Positions 7,459 to 11,935 of a stretch of DNA of 11,935 nucleotides are shown piece after piece. Numbering within the stretch: position 1 is the stretch's first letter; each line of letters starts with the position of its first letter. The position numbers and the translations under genes were made by a program. Source of the stretch: Cocleimonas sp. (GTDB lineage Bacteria > Pseudomonadota > Gammaproteobacteria > Thiotrichales > Thiotrichaceae); the NCBI GenBank assembly GCA_023145535.1, contig JAGLDQ010000059.1, positions 1 to 11,935 of the forward strand, given 5' to 3'. The notes below the pieces were generated by a model. That model was not told the DNA's origin. It searched no databases and saw nothing but the letters and a program-made list of their open reading frames with translations.

Positions 7459-8127
7459 TTATTGGCTACGCTTAATTAATACTTTTATCAGCTTAATATT
7501 ACTCACTAACATTTCATAGGCAATATTCCCATCGCCTGTTTTTGTGATAAAAATACTGGAGCTGCTGACCTTTTCTAAGCGTCCTTCTATCATTGAATTT
7601 TCACGCGTCACAATACGCACTATGCGTCCCTTTAAGGTACTCAGTTGCTCCACGGGCGCATCAATAAACTGCATATTGTAGAGTGCTTGCTTCGGTAGGT
7701 TCATTAGCTGGATAGGTTTGGGCGCTATGAGTGTATTAGGTTCTTCTATTGAAGGATTATTTTGACCTGCTGAAGTCGCTGCATTAGCGTTAGGCATCAT
7801 TGTTTTTTGTTCGTTACTCCCTGCTCGGCTCTCACTAGAGATTGAAACGGGCTGACCTCGTAATTGGGATATATGCTTATATAACGATTTATCAGCCCCT
7901 AAAAACCAAGCGGCGACTGCGAGTAAAAGTCCAAAAAGTCCAAAAATAATCAAACGAATGGTTTTACCATCCATCAATGTTGGCAAAGTTATAATATTAA
8001 GCACAGGGATGAGAGCAAGAAAACCTGTGACAGGATGATAACGAAACCCTGTTATGGCATATTTAATAAAGCTATAAATAAATAATAGTCCACCTAAAAC
8101 TACAGCTATAGTGAGTGCATTTTCCAT
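7459..8127 (-). CDS. Membrane protein with possible Sm-like C-terminal domain
   Basis: I do not recognise a named family for this 222-residue protein. Three hydrophobic stretches (about 5-23, 35-50 and 58-77) form a membrane domain. A low-complexity linker rich in Ser, Asn, Ala and Pro (about 90-145) follows. The C-terminal 55-60 residues (163-218) alternate as five likely beta strands, including LKGRIVRIVT, MIEGRLEKV, SIFITK and YEMLVSNIKLIKVL. That spacing, with a Gly in strand 2 and a closing hydrophobic strand, is reminiscent of Sm/LSm or other small SH3-like barrels. If so, it could tether an RNA- or protein-binding module to the inner membrane. The call is by eye only. It is the first gene of an operon with ycgL. 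Confidence 0.6.
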   Translation of the reverse strand: MENALTIAVVLGGLLFIYSFIKYAITGFRYHPVTGFLALIPVLNIITLPTLMDGKTIRLIIFGLFGLLLAVAAWFLGADKSLYKHISQLRGQPVSISSESRAGSNEQKTMMPNANAATSAGQNNPSIEEPNTLIAPKPIQLMNLPKQALYNMQFIDAPVEQLSTLKGRIVRIVTRENSMIEGRLEKVSSSSIFITKTGDGNIAYEMLVSNIKLIKVLIKRSQ

Positions 8128-8219
8128 TAATACGTTAAGTTCCTGTCTATTTTTTCATTAGAATTTCCGAACATTGTATCATTTAGCAAGCAATGAATCT
8201 GTACCCAAAGTGGTAGTAT

Positions 8220-8242
8220 CTAAAAGATTTTAGTGATTTTAG
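8220..8242. repeat. CTAAAA/TTTTAG palindrome with a tandem GATTTTAG copy
   Basis: CTAAAA (8220-8225) and TTTTAG (8228-8233) form an inverted repeat around GA. GATTTTAG then recurs directly at 8226-8233 and 8235-8242, nine bases apart. The element lies in the 286-base divergent region between the membrane-protein/ycgL operon and the secreted-protein gene. It could be an operator or an UP-like AT-rich element. The repeats are seen directly; the role is inferred, and AT-rich DNA makes chance repeats likely. Confidence 0.4.
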
Positions 8243-8272
8243 TTGTAAAATAATGTTATGTGTAGGTACAAA
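8243..8272 (+). promoter_or_regulatory. Weak candidate promoter for the secreted-protein gene
   Basis: TTGTAA (8243-8248) and TACAAA (8267-8272) are spaced by 18 bases, each matching consensus at 4 of 6 positions. An overlapping alternative -10, TAAAAT (8246-8251), has no good -35. If transcription began near 8280, the mRNA would have a leader of about 135 bases containing the hairpins described below. Confidence 0.25.
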
Positions 8273-8286
8273 ATTGGAACAAATGC

Positions 8287-8333
8287 CTTACAAGCCTGTC
8301 CTTTATATTAAGGGCATGTAAGAAAGCGCCCTT
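8287..8333 (+). promoter_or_regulatory. Leader segment with two mutually exclusive hairpins
   Basis: Hairpin A pairs CTTACA (8287-8292) with TGTAAG (8317-8322), and TGTCCTT (8297-8303) with AAGGGCA (8310-8316, one U-G pair). That gives 13 pairs broken by a four-base AGCC bulge. Hairpin B pairs AAGGGC (8310-8315) with GCCCTT (8328-8333), six perfect pairs. Both use the same AAGGGC strand, so they cannot form together. Such switching arrangements occur in attenuators and riboswitches, but I recognise no known riboswitch consensus. The pairing is seen; the regulatory meaning is inference. Confidence 0.4.
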
Positions 8334-8352
8334 TACAATGCGAGCGTACAAT

Positions 8353-8381
8353 CTGAATTCATGAGGTCACTAGGAATTCAG
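8353..8381 (+). repeat. Eight-base inverted repeat just upstream of the secreted-protein gene
   Basis: CTGAATTC (8353-8360) pairs with GAATTCAG (8374-8381) across a 13-base loop. It ends 16 bases before the AAGGAG Shine-Dalgarno sequence (8398-8403) of the gene starting at 8414. In RNA it would form a stem next to the ribosome binding site without covering it. It could equally be a protein-binding site on DNA. Confidence 0.5.
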
Positions 8382-8413
8382 GTTTACTCATAACAGTAAG
8401 GAGTTTCCATACT

Positions 8414-9289
8414 ATGATTTCTAAAACAACAACAAAGATCGTCAATCTAACTTTCTTTCAAATAATTCTTTTGCTAGCGACATCACTGATGACCGTTACA
8501 ACAGCAGAAGCAAGGCGTATCAACCCTCATTATTCTCCCGTTCGCGTGGATATTATTGACGATAGTGGCAAAGTTTTTCGACAAATTAACACAGGCACTC
8601 GGGCATCTGGGGTAAAGCGCGCCTATGTTCAGGCAAAACGGGGGAAGCGTTATAGCTTACGCTTGCGTAATCTGTCTGACCGTCGCGTTGGCGTTGTTAT
8701 TGCTGTTGATGGACGGAATATTTTGACAGGAAAGAAATCATGGTTAGGCAAGCAAGAAAAAATGTATATCCTTAACCCTTATGAAACCTCAACGTATAAA
8801 GGGTGGCGCACGGCTAAACATCGTGTGAATCGTTTCTTTTTTACTTCAACGAGTAACGCCTATGCCAATGCATGGAAAGATGGATCAGCAATGGGTGTCA
8901 TTGCACTCGCTGTCTATTCTGAAAAGCCACGCGTTAGGTATCGTCATAATCAATCCAATTCATTCAGTAACAGGGCAAGCCCAACCCCTTTAGCAGAAGC
9001 CGATGAGACGGGTACAGGCTTTGGTAGAGAAGAGTATTCGCCTACCGTTAAGGTGCATTTTAAACCACAAAATCAAGCGACAGTAAAACATTTCTATAAG
9101 TACGAGTGGCGCAGCACTTTGTGTCAGCGTGGCATTATAAAATGCCATGATCGTCCTAGAAAACCTAACAACCGTTTCTGGCCTAATGAGAGTTATGCAC
9201 CTTACCCTCCGGGCATGAATCGCAACGACTATCGCCATAATAAGGGTCATCAAAATCATAATCAGGATAATCCTATTTATGATGACTAG
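8414..9289 (+). CDS. Secreted protein of unknown function
   Basis: This 291-residue protein begins with a signal peptide (hydrophobic FFQIILLLATSLM, probable cleavage after AEA at 31-33). The core, about 65-170, looks like one conserved domain: GVVIAVDGRNILTGKKS at 93-109, MYILNPYET at 117-125, GWRT at 130-133, VNRFFFT and SAMGVIALAVY at 158-168. I have an impression of similar secreted proteins in other Gammaproteobacteria but know no assigned function. The C-terminal tail (about 225-291) has a Cys237/Cys244 pair that could form a disulphide, and ends in an Asn/His/Asp-rich stretch that might bind metal. The mature protein is strongly basic early on. Start ATG follows AAGGAG by ten bases. 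It appears monocistronic, ending in a strong terminator. Confidence 0.75.
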   Translation: MISKTTTKIVNLTFFQIILLLATSLMTVTTAEARRINPHYSPVRVDIIDDSGKVFRQINTGTRASGVKRAYVQAKRGKRYSLRLRNLSDRRVGVVIAVDGRNILTGKKSWLGKQEKMYILNPYETSTYKGWRTAKHRVNRFFFTSTSNAYANAWKDGSAMGVIALAVYSEKPRVRYRHNQSNSFSNRASPTPLAEADETGTGFGREEYSPTVKVHFKPQNQATVKHFYKYEWRSTLCQRGIIKCHDRPRKPNNRFWPNESYAPYPPGMNRNDYRHNKGHQNHNQDNPIYDD

Positions 9290-9321
9290 TTTATAATTTA
9301 AGGTATCACTTAAAATAATGC

Positions 9322-9353
9322 TAAAAAAGGGCTGATAATTCAGCCTTTTTTTT
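9322..9353 (+). terminator. Rho-independent terminator after the secreted-protein gene
   Basis: GGCTGA (9330-9335) and TCAGCC (9340-9345) form a perfect six-pair stem with loop TAAT, followed by eight T residues (9346-9353). An A-run on the left side (9323-9328) extends the stem by A-U pairs. It starts about 40 bases after the stop codon and should separate this gene from the downstream operon. Confidence 0.92.
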
Positions 9354-9364
9354 GTATTGTATGG

Positions 9365-9373
9365 TGTTATAAC
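9365..9373 (+). promoter_or_regulatory. Candidate extended -10 promoter for the YbjQ operon
   Basis: TG-T-TATAAC (9365-9373) is an extended -10 with a 5-of-6 hexamer, directly after the terminator. No -35 is evident. Transcription would start near 9380, leaving a very short leader that just includes AAGGA (9381-9385). The strong terminator upstream implies that a promoter is needed here. Confidence 0.3.
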
Positions 9374-9391
9374 CACTCTCAAGGATTGAGG

Positions 9392-10513
9392 ATGGAATTT
9401 CTTTCCCTAAACCCTAAAATCACAGGCTCACCAATGCTTGCAACACTCTTAATTGGCATTTTTATCATTTTTGCAATAGCTTTACTCATCGGCTGGTATC
9501 TATTTGTAAAAAGGATGCGTCGCAAAAATCCTGACATGTCTACGGAACAGCTTTTTCTAACCGCGATTGCTTTATTGGCACTTCTTCTTTTCTCCCTCTG
9601 GCATGTATCAGGCAGTGTGGCAGGTGTCGAGTGGAAAGGTGTCGATTTTGGTACCCGTAATATTTTTAATTCGAATAATACAGAAGAAATTCATAATTTT
9701 ACCGTCAAGGTCTATAAACCGCTGGTTCACTCTTTGGAGGCAGTCGATACCGAAATTAGTGAGATGAACGTTTTACTCTCTGACATTGATGATTTAATTG
9801 ATGAGCATCCGCGTCACTCCAGCCTCTTGATTCGTGCTAAAAAAACATGGAGTGATGGAGCCTATCAGCTAAGAAAGCAGCAAAAAGAAGTCAAAAAGAA
9901 AATTAGACGTGCATGGATTGCACATGACACGATGAACCAAAAAGCGGTTGATACTAAATTTTCTCGTAAAGCGGTTAAGCTCGATAAGCGCGTTAACCGT
10001 GATCTAAAAACCTTCAGAAAATTGATTATCAAAGTGCATGAAATGGTTCGTAACGACCTTGCAGGCAGCCAAAGGCAACTTGGTAAGGCAAAGCAACAAG
10101 CAGGAAAAGGATCACGTAATACACCTAACTTTAAACCCAAAGTCATCGGAACACTGCTGGCTTATTCAAAGACTATTGATGCTAATGTTCATCAGGGAAT
10201 GGAAAAGCTAGTGAATGAAATCGCTATTACCGAACAGCGTCAAGAGAAAAATAGAGAGCATTTAGAAGAAAATAAAGATCTGGAAGGCCCTCTCATCAAG
10301 GTGATTGATTATTGGAAGGAAGCCGAAATACAAGATAGGCATTATTTTGATCAACTGTTATTCGCACTAGAATCGGCCTTACTGGGCAGAAAACTAGGCT
10401 TAAAAAAGGGTGATTACGCAATTACCTCAATGAATAACAGTTTGAAAAAATACCTTCCTAACCTGCTTAAAAAGGTTCAAAACAAACGGATAACTATTGA
10501 CAATAGTTATTAA
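9392..10513 (+). CDS. Two-helix membrane protein with long helical domain, unknown
   Basis: I do not recognise this family. The start chosen is ATG 9392, because AAGGA (9381-9385) lies six bases before it; an in-frame TTG at 9386 would abut the same site. The 373-residue protein has two transmembrane helices (about 15-38 and 53-74) joined by a basic turn (KRMRRK). By the positive-inside rule this puts that turn in the cytoplasm and the rest in the periplasm. Residues from about 95 onward are charged and mostly helical with heptad-like stretches (for example around 110-185 and 260-310), suggesting coiled coils, with two Gly/Asn/Pro breaks near 225-240. It is first in an operon with two YbjQ-domain genes, 29 bases before the next start, so it may act with them at the membrane. 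Confidence 0.7.
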   Translation: MEFLSLNPKITGSPMLATLLIGIFIIFAIALLIGWYLFVKRMRRKNPDMSTEQLFLTAIALLALLLFSLWHVSGSVAGVEWKGVDFGTRNIFNSNNTEEIHNFTVKVYKPLVHSLEAVDTEISEMNVLLSDIDDLIDEHPRHSSLLIRAKKTWSDGAYQLRKQQKEVKKKIRRAWIAHDTMNQKAVDTKFSRKAVKLDKRVNRDLKTFRKLIIKVHEMVRNDLAGSQRQLGKAKQQAGKGSRNTPNFKPKVIGTLLAYSKTIDANVHQGMEKLVNEIAITEQRQEKNREHLEENKDLEGPLIKVIDYWKEAEIQDRHYFDQLLFALESALLGRKLGLKKGDYAITSMNNSLKKYLPNLLKKVQNKRITIDNSY

Positions 10514-10542
10514 AAAATAATGATGACAAGAGTTTAAATAGC

Positions 10543-10857
10543 ATGTTAATCAGCAATTTAGAAATCCTGCCCAATAAAACCATTATTAAACATCTTGGTT
10601 TAGTACAAGGCAGTTCAGTACGCGCCAAACACGTTGGACGCGATATTATGGCCAGCTTAAAAAACCTTTTCGGTGGCGAACTGGTCGGCTACACCGAGCT
10701 ATTACAAGAATCACGCGAAGAGGCAATGCAACGCTTAGAGCAACAAGCGGAAGCCATTGGTGCTAACGCCATTATCAATGTGCGCTTCTCCACCTCCAGC
10801 ATAGCTCAGGGTGCAGCAGAGATTTATGTTTATGGTACTGCTGTCATTTTGGAATAA
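10543..10857 (+). CDS. ybjQ: YbjQ-family (UPF0145) protein
   Basis: At 104 residues this is a single YbjQ domain of normal size. Typical segments are LKNLFGGELVGYTELLQESREEA from 39 (shown here by its FGG at 43-45 and paired Tyr/Leu residues), GANAIINVRF at 73-82 and the closing YVYGTAV at 95-101. Solved members form ring-like pentamers. The family has been called heavy-metal-binding, but its biological role is not settled. It carries no signal peptide and should be cytosolic. The gene lies 29 bases after the membrane-protein gene and three bases before a second YbjQ-domain gene, so all three are very likely one transcript. Confidence 0.9.
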   Translation: MLISNLEILPNKTIIKHLGLVQGSSVRAKHVGRDIMASLKNLFGGELVGYTELLQESREEAMQRLEQQAEAIGANAIINVRFSTSSIAQGAAEIYVYGTAVILE

Positions 10858-10860
10858 ATT

Positions 10861-11307
10861 ATGTATCAACTCATCTTTATTTTGATTTTGCTCGTTGTCA
10901 CTTATTTTATTGGCACTTATCTTGAAAAGAAACACTACACATCCATTGTAGAGCGCGAGAGAAAATTCAATCAATTGCCTGCTATTGCCATTAAAACCCC
11001 CCCTTCTGAGGGTAACTTTCAGCAACAACTCGTGTTAGGTAGCGTCACTATTTCGGTTGATTACTTTAAGCGCTTTCTTGCCGCATTACACAACTTCTTT
11101 GGTGGGCGTGTAACCTCTTATGAAACACTATTAGACCGCGCAAGACGTGAAGCACTGTTACGCATGAAAGAAAGCGCTGCCGAACAAAATGCAACACTGG
11201 TGCTCAATATTAAATACGAAACCGCCTCAATTTATAAAGGCAGTGGAAAATCCGTAGGCTCTGTAGAAGTATTAGCCTATGGAACAGCGATGATACCTGA
11301 GCCGTAA
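10861..11307 (+). CDS. Membrane-anchored YbjQ-domain protein
   Basis: This 148-residue protein couples one N-terminal hydrophobic helix (about 2-19, YQLIFILILLVVTYFIG) to a basic linker and a YbjQ-like domain (about 57-145). The domain shares the landmarks of its neighbour: NFFGG at 78-82, a YETLL segment, a charged helix with REALLRM, LVLNIKY at 113-119 and AYGTA at 139-143. The two are therefore diverged paralogues. The helix is followed by Lys/Arg residues, which could put the domain in the cytoplasm with the N-terminus outside. A mixed ring with the soluble copy is conceivable. The start ATG follows the previous stop by three bases, with GGA as a weak ribosome site inside the preceding gene, so translation is probably coupled. 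Confidence 0.82.
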   Translation: MYQLIFILILLVVTYFIGTYLEKKHYTSIVERERKFNQLPAIAIKTPPSEGNFQQQLVLGSVTISVDYFKRFLAALHNFFGGRVTSYETLLDRARREALLRMKESAAEQNATLVLNIKYETASIYKGSGKSVGSVEVLAYGTAMIPEP

Positions 11308-11347
11308 TTGTGTAGCGTTTATTAGGGTTAGGAACGTGCATTACCGT

Positions 11348-11368
11348 GATAATTCGCTAACGATTATC
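11348..11368. repeat. Hairpin with one bulged base after the YbjQ operon
   Basis: GATAATTCG (11348-11356) pairs with CGATTATC (11361-11368) around the loop CTAA, eight pairs with one bulged T. It lies 41 bases after the second YbjQ gene. No T-run follows, so it is not a classical terminator. It might protect the 3' end of the mRNA, or be part of a decayed REP/BIME cluster, since an inverted GTAG occurs on each side (11312-11315 plus, 11431-11428 minus). Confidence 0.4.
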
Positions 11369-11400
11369 CCATCGCCCTCATTGTGCAAGTGCATAGTTCC

Positions 11401-11431
11401 CCCGTATTCCGCGAAGCTCCATACGGGCTAC
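11401..11431 (-). repeat. REP element next to its RAYT gene
   Basis: CCCGTAT (11401-11407) and ATACGGG (11421-11427) form a seven-pair outer stem. An inner GC-GAA-GC mini-hairpin (11411-11417) lies between mismatched TCC triplets. Read on the minus strand, the tetranucleotide GTAG (11431-11428) sits immediately 5' of the palindrome. A GTAG/GTGG tetranucleotide followed by an imperfect palindrome is the signature of REP elements recognised by REP-associated tyrosine transposases. It lies 23 bases before the start codon of such a gene, as RAYT genes usually do. Confidence 0.8.
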
Positions 11432-11442
11432 GTCACTTAGGT

Positions 11443-11448
11443 TATAAT
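11443..11448 (+). promoter_or_regulatory. Candidate -10 for the RAYT gene
   Basis: A perfect TATAAT lies only six bases before the ATG at 11455. If used, transcription would start at or next to the start codon, giving a leaderless or nearly leaderless message, which fits the absence of a Shine-Dalgarno sequence. The -35 position falls on the REP arm and matches no consensus. Chance occurrence is possible. Confidence 0.3.
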
Positions 11449-11454
11449 TATTCA

Positions 11455-11935
11455 ATGGTAAATTATCGACGTAATTACATCACAGGCGGCACCTATTTTT
11501 TCACGGTAAATTTATACCATCGTAAAACTGGGTTATTAACCCGATACATCCATGAATTACGTCATGCCTTTCGTATCACAAAACACCAACACCCCTTTCA
11601 AATTGATGCCATTGTTATTCTCCCTGATCATTTACATACGATTTGGACATTACCCAATGATGATGACAATTATCCACAACGATGGCGCAGTATAAAAAGC
11701 CAGTTTACCCGTGCCATTAAAGCCAAAGGATGCCAAATTAAGAAAAATAAACGGGGTGAGCATTACGTGTGGCAAAAACGGTATTGGGAACACACGATTA
11801 GAGATAATGATGATTTACAACGTCATATTGAGTATATCCATTACAACCCCGTTAAGCATGGGCACGTTAGCCGAGTCAGTGATTGGGAATATTCATCATT
11901 CCATCAATACGTTGCCAATGGCATATTAGATAAAA
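11455..11935 (+). CDS. rayT: REP-associated tyrosine transposase (RAYT), cut by window end
   Basis: An open frame of 160 codons runs off the right edge. It is a Y1 single-stranded DNA transposase of the IS200/IS605 kind, in the RAYT subgroup. The HUH motif is LPDHLH with His59 and His61. The catalytic tyrosine is expected at Tyr127 in HIEYIHYNPVKHG, by comparison with E. coli RayT, which has the same YIxxNPVKHG segment. The N-terminus (NYRRNYITGGTYFFTVNL) and the W-x-x-R-(F/Y)-W-E-H stretch at about 106-113 also match. RAYTs bind and cut REP hairpins and are thought to spread REP elements, while being single-copy domesticated genes. The residues seen include all catalytic ones and no disruption. 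The gene is probably nearly complete, as family members run about 165-180 residues. Confidence 0.92.
   Translation, partial: MVNYRRNYITGGTYFFTVNLYHRKTGLLTRYIHELRHAFRITKHQHPFQIDAIVILPDHLHTIWTLPNDDDNYPQRWRSIKSQFTRAIKAKGCQIKKNKRGEHYVWQKRYWEHTIRDNDDLQRHIEYIHYNPVKHGHVSRVSDWEYSSFHQYVANGILDK

Noticed and set aside
8173..8178. Minus-strand TACAAT as the -10 of the membrane-protein/ycgL operon
   Set aside because: No acceptable -35 hexamer lies 16-18 bases upstream, so the match alone is too weak in AT-rich DNA.
8200..8270. TGTACC (8200-8205) and GGTACA (8265-8270) as a long-range inverted repeat
   Set aside because: Six bases with a 59-base separation are expected by chance.
8990..9382. Leftward 130-codon frame opposite the secreted-protein gene
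   Set aside because: It runs through the strong terminator and antisense to a gene with a signal peptide and conserved-looking core; its hydrophobic and Cys/Arg-rich makeup is typical of a shadow frame.
9386..9391. TTG at 9386 as the start of the two-helix membrane protein
   Set aside because: It directly abuts the AAGGA ribosome site, whereas the ATG at 9392 has proper six-base spacing.
11711..11929. Rightward 72-codon frame inside the transposase gene
   Set aside because: It is in another frame of the RAYT gene, whose catalytic motifs are clear.

Overview
The window looks like ordinary chromosome from a low-GC gammaproteobacterium. The markers are a YcgL-domain protein (a family largely confined to Gammaproteobacteria), a class 1 (E. 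coli-type) GshA, an E. coli-like REP-associated tyrosine transposase, and ExoIII and IspG-type proteins of proteobacterial character. I cannot name a genus. No rRNA, tRNA, CRISPR array, prophage or classical IS element is visible. No gene-free stretch exceeds about 290 bases.

Left part (1-6063): the 3' end of a probable ispG and then xthA run rightward. They converge on a leftward block transcribed gshA -> lepB -> M48 metallopeptidase -> nadE. These four make glutathione, remove signal peptides, degrade or mature envelope proteins, and make NAD from glutamine. The 71-199 base gaps allow read-through, but they do not look like one tight operon. gshA starts at a TTG codon with a good Shine-Dalgarno sequence.

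Middle (6064-9353): a 204-base divergent promoter region separates gshA from a rightward gene for a secreted DUF2279-like protein. That gene collides, with a single base between stop codons, with a leftward two-gene operon: a membrane protein with a possible Sm-like (SH3-like barrel) tail, followed by a YcgL-domain protein. A 286-base divergent region with several inverted repeats and a possible structured mRNA leader precedes a gene for a secreted protein of unknown function, which ends in a textbook rho-independent terminator.

Right part (9354-11935): a compact rightward operon encodes a two-helix membrane protein with a long helical domain, a soluble YbjQ (UPF0145) protein, and a second YbjQ-domain protein carrying an N-terminal membrane anchor. 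The window ends in a RAYT transposase gene cut by the edge. A REP-type palindrome with its GTAG tetranucleotide sits 23 bases before the transposase start codon.

The best candidates for undescribed biology are the membrane-YbjQ-YbjQ operon, the membrane-anchored Sm-like protein coupled to YcgL, and the leader with two mutually exclusive hairpins. None is demonstrated by sequence alone.
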